Shown piece after piece: positions 1 through 17,199 of a DNA stretch of 28,832 nucleotides. Made by a program: the position numbers and the translations under genes. The notes beneath the pieces are model-generated. The model saw nothing but the letters and a program-made list of their open reading frames with translations. It did no database searches and was not told the DNA's origin. This DNA comes from Didymodactylos carnosus (Eukaryota > Rotifera > Eurotatoria > Philodinida > Philodinidae). The first letter of the stretch is position 1, and each line of letters opens with the position of its first letter. The stretch is from NCBI GenBank assembly GCA_905250885.1, contig CAJNOQ010001754.1:1-28832 (forward strand), written 5' to 3'.

Positions 1-1577
1 AGTTAATCGACCACGCTGAGCATCGTGGCGATGTTCATTTCATTGCCCACTCAACCACAACTCCAGAAAACCCAATTTGGTGAAAACCCGGTTTTTCGTC
101 TGTTACCGTCAAAAATTAAAAAAACCGTGTATTTCACTCATTTCTCGTCCAAAAACACTCAAACTTTCAGGGAATGATTAGCAGAGATCATAGAATGTAA
201 ATCGAGTTGAAGAAATTACATAAGGTTTTCAGTTTATGCATACGATTTTTTAGCGGATCTTTGAAAAACCTCCACGGAATCAAAGCTCAGACCAGATTTT
301 TTCCACTCGAGCTACATCTGGAACCAAAGGAGATGACGACCTGGGCCTTGCGTAGTTTTGAAGAGAAATCTTTTGGTTAATGACTGCTATTATTTGAGAT
401 TGAATGTCACAGTGTATTTTGGGAAGAGTGAGCTTTCTGATTTTGTCTCGAATGGTCCACTATGGCAAACCTGATCAGACGTCCTGCTTTTTTCATAGAT
501 GTACGTCCCAGAGTGTCTAGTTACAGAATCTGAAAACCGCAGATCTCTAGCTCTCTTCGTTGGAAAGTTATAAGCATTTTGCCGGAGCGCATTCTTTTTA
601 AATTTCGATAATAGCACCAAAATAGTTATCGATTATGTTAAATTTCATAGTGATGCTGTTAAGATTGAAAACTCTTAACTTACTCAACGATGATCCAAAT
701 GACTTCAACTTTAGAATAAGATGTAATGAATCTTGAGTGCAGACGACACTCTGAAAATTCAGGCCCACTTATAAGACACAAAAATCCATTGTATCTTGTA
801 GTCTGAGAGTCTCACTTTCCAAAGATTAGTGAAGTAGACCAGCTGAAGTGACATTTCTTATTATTGTTCTCTTCAGGTCACTGAAAACAGCTGATCTTTC
901 ATCTCTCATTATCCGAAAGTTATTCAAAAAACACACATACTATATGTAGTCTACTATGAGTAAGATAGTAACTCGAAAAGTAATAATTGACTGCATTATA
1001 GATCTAGAAATTATGGCCAGCTTTGTTTATGAAGTAAAAAGATCAGTAAAAAGGAAGAAAAATATTGTTAGTTTTCGATACTTTGGTAGAATTGGCGAAG
1101 GATCTGAGTAAGCGATACGTGTTTCTTTTAGAGATCAAATAGTATTGAAAAGTTTATATATTTATAACTGCAGAACAAGTTTCTTATGTGTTGAGACATC
1201 CGATTAACATCCTTCATTCTTTCTTAATAATTTCTTCTGATATTAGTGCGTTTATTTAGCTCTTTTTTCTTAAGCGTCTCCAGTTTGTTGTGTGTATAGC
1301 TTTGTATCCATCAATTTTGTAACATAAAACTCGTCAACAGTAAAGATTAAAGCTTGCACATGGAAGGAAATTAGACAATGATACATGATATAGAAGCATA
1401 AAAATCCAAGTATTTACACAACAAATAAGAAAAATCGTCCAAACTAGTATAAATTCGTCGGTTATAGGTGAGGTTTTTAGTTAGTCTATGAGTATTCTCT
1501 CTGAATGAGAAATCAATAAGCTTAGAAAATCCACGTCATTTCTAGATATTAGTCAATCTCTTATTTTTTTTTGGATT
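1..1577. other. Gene-free stretch upstream of the App1 gene
   Basis: I find no reading frame here with convincing splice sites or recognisable protein similarity. The first 850 bases are less AT-rich than the rest of the flanks and could be an old repeat, but no terminal repeats or target duplication are visible. The last few hundred bases should hold the promoter and 5' leader of the App1 gene at 1584; no clear TATA or initiator can be assigned. Confidence 0.5.
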
Positions 1578-1583
1578 TTGAAA

Positions 1584-3007
1584 ATGTTTCTGATGAAAAT
1601 CCCATTGTATTTTATACTTATACTTGTCTATTTATCATTAATTAATACTCATCTATTACAAAAACTGCAAGATAAATTGAAAAACGTAGCCAACAAGAAA
1701 TTTGGTTTTGGTAAATCATCATATGATTATGAAGAAACGATGTTGTTTCCAGATGTCGGTTTTGAAAAAAAAGATGGTGACTGGCGTTTAAATTTACACG
1801 GTTGGAGGTTTAAGATTTCAAAACGAAATAAATTTCTTGGTGAATCGTCATCATCGATTGCTCAGCGTTTAGCTCGTCTAGTAGCTAGTAGCGAACAAAT
1901 TGTCTATTTTAATGACTCATTTCGACGTGATCGTTTGAAACCATTCATGGTTCAAGATAAACCATATGAAAAAATTCAAATAGAAATTGGTAATCAAACA
2001 TTTTCAACAAAAACAGATAGTGAAGGACAATTTCGGACTTCATTTTTGTTGAAAAATGCTGATATTCAAATGTTAAAGAATAATGGACAAATAGCCTATC
2101 GTGCTATTGGAGACAATAATGATACATCGAGAGGAATAGTTTATCTATTGGAACGGAAGGGACTGTCCGTTATTTCGGATATTGATGATACAATTAAAAT
2201 ATCAGAAGTAGTGGATAAAATTCGACTAATGGCAAATACATTTATACACAAATTCAGAGTTGTCACTGGTAAATGTCAATTTCATCGTTGTTCAAGACAA
2301 TAGAGATGGGCGAGAGACGAGAATCTATGGGTGGTGAGCAAAAAAATCGTCCTATGCCCATTTCTAGAAGATAAGTGCCTCATTAATGTCCTGTTGTCTT
2401 TTTAGGAATGCCCGAGATTTATCGTACATGGCAAGAAAAACATAATTGTACATTTCATTATCTGAGTGCTATGCCCGATCAATTGTATGCAGTAACCAAA
2501 GACTTTATAGATGATCAGGAATTTCCTGAAGGTTCGTTTCATATGAGGTATGTTCTTCTCGTGACGTTCGTCTGTTCTCACGATAACGTCATATAAATAA
2601 TTTTTTTCAGACATTTTCGTTGGGCGTCAGCGTCGATCTTCAATTTTGTTCACTCTCACGGTACAAATAGAGTGACTTTCTTCTAAATGTTAAACACTTT
2701 TTTCTCTCTTCTTTTAGATACAAAAATGCATAAGATTAATCATTTACGGTATTTTATTTACAACAGTGTTCGACAATTGATACTTGTTGGTGATAGTGGT
2801 GAACTTGATCCAGAAATCTATGGTTTAATAGCACAGAAATATCCAAGACGAGTTCATTCTATATTTATTCGTGCCGTCAAAGGTGAAAAGGGTAACGAAG
2901 AACGATTCTTGAAAGCATTCAAAGACATACCAACTGAAAAATGGATGATCTTCACTAATCCAGAACAATTACCAAAAGATTTAAGTCCAAGAAAGATAAC
3001 AACGTAA
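1584..3007 (+). CDS. App1-type phosphatidate phosphatase (DUF2183/App1 catalytic domain), membrane-anchored
   Basis: Four exons: 1584-2268, 2406-2547, 2611-2660, 2718-3007. All introns are GT..AG and the frame is kept across each join, giving 388 residues. Residues 4-22 are strongly hydrophobic and look like a signal anchor or signal peptide. SDIDDTIK places a HAD-type DxDxT motif at D199, D201 and T203; the second signature VGDSGELDPEIY lies at 316-327, followed by IFIRAVKGEKG. These are hallmarks of the App1 catalytic domain, known from yeast App1p as a Mg-dependent enzyme that removes phosphate from phosphatidic acid to give diacylglycerol. Residues ~130-190 match the beta-rich region that usually precedes it. 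The start is the ATG at 1584; the TTG six bases upstream is not a credible eukaryotic start. All key residues are present, so it should be active. Membrane placement is inferred from the N-terminus only. Confidence 0.88.
2301..2366. mobile_element. 66-bp micro-MITE-like inverted repeat inside App1 intron 1
   Basis: The left end TAGAGATGGGCGAGAGACGA and the reverse complement of the right end, TAGAAATGGGCATAGGACGA, match at 15 of 20 positions. The flanking octamers CAAGACAA (2293-2300) and GAAGATAA (2367-2374) agree at 6 of 8, as for a decayed hAT-type target duplication. The insert explains why this intron is 137 bp while the other two in the gene are 57-63 bp. It has no coding capacity. The ends resemble those of the better-supported elements at 5371-5716 and 23569-23813. 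Confidence 0.55.
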
Positions 3008-3013
3008 ACACAA

Positions 3014-3019
3014 AATAAA
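3014..3019 (+). terminator. AATAAA polyadenylation signal of the App1 gene
   Basis: A canonical AATAAA lies seven bases after the TAA stop of the App1 gene. This implies a very short 3' UTR. Confidence 0.6.
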
Positions 3020-4055
3020 GCAATTATACTGCTTTTAAAACTCAATTTATTTTGAATCTTGGTTTAGTTCATATATATACTTGTAGATGATTTCATCTAA
3101 TACTATCAAAGTGTCAAATTTCTCAAAAATTCATTTAAGAACAGTCTATATTGATGTGTATCATTTATTAACAGATTTTTGTCATGGCTATTAGTTAAGA
3201 ATTATATGAAACCTTTTTTTAGTACAAATTGATGAATGGTATGTGGCTTAGTATATAATCTTTCCTTAATTTGAAACGATTTTCATTGAGCAAACAATTC
3301 TTTTTATCAGTGGTATTATAGCAACAATTTAAAAGCAATTATCGGTAAGAATCGAGCAACATCATCATACAAGTACTAATTGTTACAGTAACAGATTTGA
3401 CTAAAATGTACAGTATACTTGGTTGTATATAAAGTATATTTATAGTTCATATGTCAGTACTCAGTTCTGCTTTGTTCACGAATTGCAGAGAACATACTAC
3501 TAAAAACTTTAACAACAGAAAAATATAAAATTTATCGTAAAATATTTTTTTCCATTTTAAAAATGCACAAAAGATATCTAAAATTGTAGATATATGCATA
3601 CTTTGAAGTTTGAACTATCTTCTTCTCTATTTTCAGATCATAGACCTCTTTCTAATAACTGAAACCCTCGGTTCTGATGATCGACATGGAGAAAAGTTTT
3701 TTTTTTGCTCGTTTTTTTTCTGCTCTTTTTCTATATGAATCTAATATAATTATTTTCTATCAAGTACAATATATCGACAGTTTTAGCTAATTCTTAATTT
3801 AAAAAAAAACAGTTTTCTGTACTATGTTTTGACGTGGATGATAGTATGTTTTGTTTTATCTCTTTTGAATGCTTTAAGGAATCTGTGAAACTCATATACT
3901 AACATAGTTATACTATAATTAACTTATACTAAAAATATCAAGGAGATCATCTTACAAGAAAAACTCAGATCCCAATAAGTTATAAAGTATTTATTATTAA
4001 AATAATCAGTATATTAAAAAACAATATATTATTTTGATCAGACAGTTTATGGATC

Positions 4056-4125
4056 AATAATAAATAATAATAACATTCTTTCTTTGTTTATTCTTAACTG
4101 TTTATTATTATTATTGTTTATTGTT
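4056..4125. repeat. AAT/ATT simple inverted repeat
   Basis: An AATAATAAATAATAATAAC tract at 4056-4074 faces a GTTTATTATTATTATTG-type tract at 4100-4125, so the two could form a ~20-bp AT hairpin. It is most likely a pair of simple repeats. Confidence 0.5.
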
Positions 4126-4928
4126 ATAAACAAAAGTGTACAATATACATACAATAGAATGCTTTGTCAAAATCGAATGTAAAACAGCGTGTGTTTAGAT
4201 TGAACTGTTTTAAACAAAATGACGACTCGAATCACACGCGACATCGTTTCAGGAAGATTTTAGTTCTTTTTGAAATAGGAATCGTTTTTCTCATTATAAG
4301 ATTCTCGACTAAAAATTAAGATTGTAAAAAGAATTTTTCTGAATTATAGTCAAGAAACCAAGTATCGATACAGATTTGCTTCAAGATCGACCACTAATGA
4401 TATTAAATAACAGAAGAAGAATATTTGTTCAAAGCTTAAAATATTGAACGTTATGGCATCTATTTTATTTATCAAACAGTAACAGCAATTATTGTATGTA
4501 TCTGGCGGTTAAAGATTCATTGACCATAATAACTTTTTCTATACACTTAAGCATTCAATAAAACTATCAAGTATAAGATTAAATTGAAGGTGATTCAGTG
4601 TAATATTTTTGATCAACGACAATTGAATAGGCTAATTTATATATAACTAAAGGCTTAATCTAATCATTATCAAATATTTTTCAAGGTCATAGCTATGAGT
4701 GTTTTTGAATTATTCTATCAATTGACTTTCTCAAAAAGATAGAAAAATACTAGTTTTATCCATGAAGAGCTGCTTTTTCTAACCTATTCCAATCTAGGAA
4801 AAACCTCAGACAGAATTTTATATGATAACACCTTTCTATAAGAAATTGATGTAAATCGACTGCTTGTTATTTTATTTTCGTAGTCTAAGTATTAGTTTAT
4901 TTTTGTTTTAACCAATTTTTCATTCCTG

Positions 4929-5132
4929 TCACTCTATTGACAATATGAAGGTTCTTTTTCTGTAACCATGAATAGAGGGTTGGCCTAGAAACAACACGAG
5001 TTGGCTATCGGTAGTCCAGGGGTGCTTCCCACTACTGCAGCCGTGGTGGATTTTCGAAAAGCATTTCTGACAGGCATGTACAAAAGAGGTGTTAACACAC
5101 AATGAAATCCACTTATGAATTTTGTTGCACAT
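4929..5132 (-). other. GC-richer patch with an unrecognised 67-codon ORF
   Basis: About 4965-5060 is clearly richer in GC than its surroundings. The minus strand is open for 67 codons and encodes several Cys and His residues (HACQKC, HHGCSSGKHPW). I do not recognise a family. It could be a remnant of a coding exon or of an old mobile-element gene. No splice sites tie it to any neighbour, so I do not call it a gene. Confidence 0.25.
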
Positions 5133-5370
5133 TAAATATTCGTTGTTGCACTATAATTCGCATATATCTGCGTCTACTGTACTAAGTAGAAAAAATCAAT
5201 ATTATTCTTTCTTTTACCACGCTTTCGATCAGTGAATGTAATAATTGAACAATTCCAACCGGTATACTTTGCTTTTTATATCTTTTTCATTTACATGTAC
5301 AACGTTTAATAACATAGAAAACAAAAATGAAACGGGTATCATCAATATAATGTTTACATTAAACTGCAAG

Positions 5371-5716
5371 AGAGAAGATTGAGTCGAAATCAAGTCCGAG
5401 TTGTCTCAGAAATTGACTCGAGTCTTCTTGAGTCATCTGAAAAAGGTAAATTTCTCATTGATTCATTGTTCCAAGAAGAACTTTCAGCTCACCTCTATTT
5501 CTCTTGTAAGTCTTCAATCCTTTCATGGATTGAAATGCTATAGGAGTACTTAGAATATTCTCAAATCTCTTTCTTTTCTCATACATATCACATATAATAA
5601 GTATCGTCATAAGAATCCAAACTTTCACATGAATGACACGATATACTGACTTGACTCAATTTATCAAGTCCGAGTTCGAGTCTGAAACATAGAAAAATGC
5701 GACTCTTCCATCTCTA
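5371..5716. mobile_element. GAGTC/GACTC-rich MITE-like element, left end poorly preserved
   Basis: Both ends of this ~346-bp stretch carry clusters of GAGTC and its complement GACTC. At the left they lie at 5380-5435, including GACTCGAGTC; at the right, at 5650-5705. CAAGTCCGAGTT occurs in both clusters. The right end reads, in reverse complement, TAGAGATGGAAGAGTCGCA, a hAT-like terminus. The left end (AGAGAGAAGATTGAGTCG) matches it only loosely and I found no target duplication, so the left border is approximate. The middle has no coding capacity. Confidence 0.5.
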
Positions 5717-8322
5717 GTCTGTAATTATAGCAAAACAAGTTAATTACGTATATATGCACAAAAATGTATTTATTTAGCCGTTATAATCCAAAAAACATAA
5801 AAAAAAGATAAATATCATATTAACTATAAGCGTATCATGTACAATTTTGAAAAGTAAAATAATTTCTTAATAAATGTAAAGGGTATGTTTCTTCTAATCG
5901 TATTCCTCACTACGTATAAAACTCGCTAGAACTAAGAGAATTATATAAAAAATATGTAAATGATAAATTATTTTTTCACACACTATATATGCTTATTGTT
6001 CTCGCTCTGTCGACTCACAGGTATATTATCAACACATACACACAAAACAAAATTAACTTCACTGTTACTCATCGTTTGGGTCAACCTTTTCAATCAAGAG
6101 GTATATAGTGTATGTAGACGCGAGTAAAAAAAAATAACATAATTATAGGCTATAGAATCCATACAATGGGCTGATAATTGAGGAGTCGATGTTGTATCTA
6201 TCATACAGTAGTACCGCACCGCGTCGTCTCGAGAGTTAACGTCCAAAAAAGAATTTTTATGTTATCCATTTGACTTATGTATCTTGTGTATAAATGCAAA
6301 AAATAAAGAAAAAAAACAAAGAAAAAAATTTCAAAATGAATATATTGGGGTGTGGTTTAAAGACAATATTTAATATTGATGGCAATCGTTTAATTTTATT
6401 TTCAATGAGTAAAAGTTGGATGATAATCTGTCAGATTCACTTCTTCCTCTTTTTCTTTTTTTTTAAACATGAAGTTAAAGTTGAGAAACGATTTTGTTTT
6501 TTAGTATAGTTGTAGTCATTGTCTTGTCAACATTTTCAATCAATCTTTATTTTCACTTCAATCATGAGATGGATGAACAAAATCAGTTCAACATTTCTCT
6601 TTCTCTTAAGAGTATATTAATGAGGTCAACACTACTACATATTTTAGAGATATAAGGATAAAATAATTGAACAATATATTTTTTTGTCTTATCAGTAATG
6701 AATAAACATTTGAGAATCAACAGCTTATCTGAAGAAGCTTCTACAAAAATGGATTTTTCTTCACTAGAAAAACACACACCTGAATTGAATAGTATAAATA
6801 AGGTGTATCAATATATTATTTTAAAACATATTAATCATTTCTTCGACAGTATCTTACGAATGTGTTCACATTTTTTTTTCTTTTTTCTTTTTATAATTCT
6901 TGTGATAATTGATCAAAATTGTCACCTCTCAGATATTTGTGATTATAGATTATTTGTGATCACATGTTTAGACACGTCTAATGTATCGTCAATTATGTGT
7001 GTTGCATAAATTTTGTCAAGGATAATAGAAATGAGCAAAGTACAAAGTAATCAGTACAGTAATTGTCCAAAAATTTTTTGTAATTGTTAATTAGAAAAAA
7101 AGTTCACTTTTTGTAAGTCATTATGCTCTTTATTTCTGTATAATAGTGTTTTTTTTAAAAAACTTTAATATTGAGAAAATTAAACTTCATCATCGTTTTA
7201 TCATCAGTCTGATGAATGAAGACGAAAAACTTCAAAAGTTTGTAGAAGAATATTTAACGTTGCCTGTTTAATTTTTACAATATAATGCACTTAGAAAACT
7301 TTAATTTCAAGTAACTAATCTCTTATCTTATTGAAGATAGACGAGGAAAATTGTGTAAAAAAAAAAAGATAGTGATATTAATTGATGGATTCTATATTTC
7401 TTTTCATCTTTTTATATTCAATAGATAGGCTAATGGGATGGATAGTTTTTATTTCACAAAGAATTGTCAGATAACTTGATTCGTATGGATATTATTAAAA
7501 TTAAACCATTTTACTTTCTTTTGCGTCTATAGTTGTATGCAATATATATACAAGTGCAGAAGCTCCCATACTACCTATTATGCATAAATATATGTGTAAG
7601 GAAAAAAATCTGTATGCGTGTTTGTAGATTTACTAAATAGAGATTGAATGTGTGTATATACATCTTTTTCTTCTTTTTCTTTTTAAAAAAAGTGGTGATG
7701 GTAGTGATGATGAACGATATGGATGAATGACCAAAAAACGGTTTGAAAACCTTAAATTGTATGAGTAGGATGAACACTATCCGACGAAAAGAGAAAATGA
7801 GAATTGTATGAATGTGAATAGGGTAAGCAAACAAAAAAATAAAATAATTGAGTGAAACATTTTTAAATTGAAGATATTAGAACGACGATTTTTGTTAAAT
7901 TGTTTTAACTACACTTAGAATATCATTGAATGTATAGTAAATAGAAAACAGAAACAAAGAAGGATGTCAAAAACAGAAAACAGATTAAAAAATAAACTTG
8001 GTAAGTTTAATTTATGTTGAATTTTATCTAATCAAAGTTAAAGAATATTTTGTTGTTTTATACAAAAGAAGACTATAAAAAAAGTCGATTAAAAAAGATA
8101 TTGAATAATAAAAGAGTGACGACTGATCTACTGTACCTGTGAAAGTTTAAAAACATTTTTAAACTGTACATCATAATTTTTGTCAGTTTAAAGCGTTTAA
8201 CTAGTGTAAAGACAAAAAATCGTGCTGAATATAGTGTGAGTGACGAGAAAAGTAATTTGTACTTTTCAAAATAACACATCAATTATATTAGTTCTTTTTC
8301 ATTTTATATTTTAGAGGCTATA
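5717..8322. other. AT-rich stretch, likely upstream region of the smoothelin-like gene
   Basis: No confident gene is present. GC-richer short patches (about 6209-6240), many poly-T/poly-A tracts and one exon-like segment (6696-6802) are seen. TATATTTTAG directly before 8313 looks like a 3' splice site, so the gene starting at 8323 probably has one or more untranslated leader exons somewhere in this stretch. Confidence 0.45.
6696..6802 (+). other. Candidate orphan exon (35 codons)
   Basis: A segment bounded by a good acceptor (TTTTTTGTCTTATCAG) and a possible donor (AAG/GTGTAT) is open from ATG 6698 for 35 codons. Its composition is balanced (SLSEEASTKMDF, LEKHTPELNSINK), unlike the junk ORFs around it. 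It ends in phase 0. Joining it to the acceptor before 8313 would give a stop before ATG 8323, so it cannot simply extend that protein's N-terminus. It could be an untranslated leader exon or part of an alternative transcript. Confidence 0.2.
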
Positions 8323-14967
<6,645 letters not shown>

Positions 14968-15091
14968 ACTACAATTGAATAATAACACGAGCTATCGTTT
15001 TATACCTGTACATACAACAATCGTTTTAATGTGTTAATTCTGTTGTACATGTTTTCTTTGTTGCAAGTATTAATAGTCGTTAATCAATTTG

Positions 15092-15115
15092 TTCTTTTCT
15101 TTTCTTTTCTTTTCG
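15092..15115. repeat. (CTTTT)n pentamer microsatellite
   Basis: Nearly five tandem copies of CTTTT follow the smoothelin-like gene. Confidence 0.7.
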
Positions 15116-15272
15116 TTTTTGTGTAATCAATTCTTTCTCATTTTTTTACAGTTAGGTTAATACAATTTCGAACGTATCGGGGTTAAATTCAAATAGCTAA
15201 AAATATATATTCAGCAAAATGATGCAACAGATCGAAAAGCGTTATTTTATTGCACTAAAAATATCTCTTACC

Positions 15273-15308
15273 GAAAAAGTACGTATCGCTATTCTTCGTA
15301 CTTTTTTC
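15273..15308. repeat. Short perfect-stem hairpin upstream of the DIRS remnant
   Basis: GAAAAAGTACG at 15273-15283 is mirrored by CGTACTTTTTTC at 15297-15308, giving a stem of about 11 bp with a 13-base loop. It lies ~250 bp before the reverse-transcriptase remnant and might belong to that element's terminus, but nothing else supports this. Confidence 0.4.
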
Positions 15309-15554
15309 CTCAGGTAGAAAACGCTAGTATATTCTTTTAAAAAGTTTACTATGGCATATCATACAGAATTACTGACCAATAAAATAGTGTAAAAGTGACT
15401 AAAATTGGTTCATACAGTTATCAGCATCATTAAATGTCAGCTAATGCGACACGAAGGGAGCCCAGTGAGTAGTCAACTAAACTATTCACTGAAGAATTAA
15501 AAATAATTATCTAATTGGGACATTTGATTATCCTCTTTTCGAGTATTTTAGAAC

Positions 15555-16280
15555 CAATTCCTTAGGCTTAGTGTTTGGAAAATACTTAGGAAAAGCTAGA
15601 CTTATTTTGAATCTTAGTTCGCCACATGAAAATCCAACTATATCTAACATTGATGATCTAATTGACTCAGAAGAGTGCTCTATGACTTACACCATAATCG
15701 ATGATGCCATATCAACTATTCAGCATGTAGGGAGAGGAGCATGGTTATGTAAATGTGGCATTAAAGATGCGTTCAAGTTGCTCCTTTTCCATCCTCGTTT
15801 ACGGTTTATAATAACAATGTCGGTGGAATTCAAAGCTTTACTTTTAGACGCGATTACCATTTGGTAGTTGCAGCAGTCATCGCATTTTTGATAGTCTATC
15901 TCAAGTCATCGTGCGGATACTTAGAAATAACTATCATACTACATACATTCCCCTATAAAAAAAAACTTCGGCACTGGTGCGCACCGATGCGAGATTTTTA
16001 CGGTTTTTCGTCGACTAGGCATTCCACTATCTCCTTCAAAAACCATCGAATCTTTCACAACTGTTGAATATTTAGGAATCGCATTGAACACGATAGCTTT
16101 TGAATTTAGCTTTCCTCCAGAAAACGTTTCGAGGATGTCATCAATTATTAGTCGATACGTTAACAAAAATAAAATTACAAAAAGAGAAGTGCTTGTAATC
16201 AATGGCCATTTAAATTTTTGCCACGCGTGTAATCACTCCTGGACGCTTCTGGTGGTGCAGGATTCGGAGGAATTTTAGAA
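15555..16280 (+). pseudogene. Reverse transcriptase / RNase H remnant of the DIRS-like element
   Basis: The opening frame encodes NSLGLVFGKYLGKARLILNL, then a segment ending GRGAWLCKCGIKDAFKLLLF, matching the N-terminal fingers and first catalytic region of DIRS reverse transcriptases (an Asp is normal where CGIKDAF has CGI). The frame then shifts; FDSLSQVIVRIL can be read, but the YxDD catalytic segment expected next is absent, apparently deleted. Similarity resumes with RRLGIPLSPSKT and TTVEYLGIAL, then the RT-RNase H linker KRELVLVINGHLNF-like region (here KREVLVINGHLNFCHA). The linker is cut short, and DASGGAGFGGILE at 16242-16280 is the start of RNase H. No functional enzyme could be made. 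Confidence 0.8.
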
Positions 16281-16436
16281 TGTGAATGATTCGCAGGCAA
16301 AAGGAAGGGTGATTTTATACCAGTTAGACAACATGTGCGTGAATATTTACTCCTCGAAATTGTGCCAGTGGATATCTTGTAGCAGTACGATCTGAGTGCC
16401 TAAGAAGAAATGGCTAGAATCCTTTTCGTCAAGCTA

Positions 16437-17195
16437 ATGGTGTCCGAAAATTCACAGTCTTTACTTTACTGAAAGCTGCAGAAAGATTAGAAGGACCACC
16501 TAGAATTCGTAAACCAGTCACTTTTACATTGCTCTACTGAATGGTACATACTTTTCAGCTTACTGGGATTCAATGTTAAAAGCTGTTTTTACTATAACAG
16601 CGTGTTTCCTGCGACCATGGTTCTGTATATTTGCAGTTTCCCGAACCCTTTCTAGGTTTTTTAAAATGCCTATCTTTTAAGAGAGCAGCAGAGGTTTAAC
16701 GTTGAAGTAGATAAATACCATCCATTGAAAAATTTATCATTACAACACCTCAAATTAACAAATTCAAAATTACTAATACATCTCAAAAACGTTCTAAAAC
16801 GGACAGATGTTGTCTCGGTTTTATCATTAGACTTTTATAAAATGCCACACTCACTATCTCCAATACTAGCTACACAGAAATATCTAAAACGTCGTACAGC
16901 TTTAAAACCAAATTCCTCACAGCATCCACTTCTCTTGATACGTAATGGAAAAGCCTTGGCACGAGCAATCATGATGGAGATACTCAGAACACTGTTAGCA
17001 TCTTTAGGTTATACTGCAACACACTACTCAGAATATTCTTTTCGTATTGGTGCTACTACTTCTGCAGCAAAAGCAGGAGTACCTATCTATTTGATCAAGA
17101 TTTTAGGACGATGGAGTTCGCAAGCTTATTATCGTTACATTCGTACTTCTGCATCTTGTATTATACGAGCTCTTACAACAATAACTGCTGTTTAG
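16437..17195 (+). pseudogene. Tyrosine recombinase remnant of the DIRS-like element
   Basis: The N-terminal part reads GVRKFTVFTLLKAAERLEGP and RIRKPVTFTLLY before a stop at 16538. After broken frames (FLGFLKCLSF is visible near 16650) a 156-codon open stretch from 16725 gives the recombinase core: SFRIGATTSAAKAGVP, LIKILGRWSSQAYYRYIRTS. The final Tyr nucleophile and the Arg of the H-x-x-R box are present, but the box reads EYSFR: the expected His, one base change away (CAT to TAT at 17034-17036), is Tyr. With the upstream breaks this marks an inactive recombinase. Confidence 0.8.
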
Positions 17196-17199
17196 GGGG

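Larger units (their letters stand above)
3020..5370. other. AT-rich intergenic stretch
   Basis: No exon with plausible splice sites or recognisable homology is visible. The stretch holds homopolymer A/T runs, the AAT/ATT inverted repeat at 4056-4125 and the GC-richer patch around 4929-5132, both listed separately. Confidence 0.5.
14968..15554. other. 3' flank of the smoothelin-like gene
   Basis: This is non-coding. It contains a (CTTTT)n simple repeat (15092-15115) and a short hairpin (15273-15308). No AATAAA was found close to the stop codon, so the transcript end is not placed. Confidence 0.5.
15555..17195 (+). mobile_element. Degenerate DIRS-like (tyrosine-recombinase) retrotransposon
   Basis: The order on one strand is reverse transcriptase, RNase H, then tyrosine recombinase, which is the layout of DIRS/Ngaro-type retrotransposons. 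The reading frames are broken by stops, frameshifts and internal deletions, so the copy is dead. I could not find the split or inverted terminal repeats these elements use, so the borders are those of the recognisable coding remnants only. DIRS and Ngaro cannot be told apart without the termini. Confidence 0.8.

Noticed and set aside
390-620. 76-codon minus-strand open frame in the left flank.
   Set aside because: It has no recognisable domain, no splice context and no conserved pattern, so I cannot support a gene.
1013-1112. Short frame ending FRYFGRIGEGSE, reminiscent of a kinase glycine-rich loop, followed by GTAAGC and a TTTTAG 24 bases later.
   Set aside because: The implied intron of 24 bp is far too short, the continuation has no kinase features and soon stops. 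The resemblance is a few residues only.
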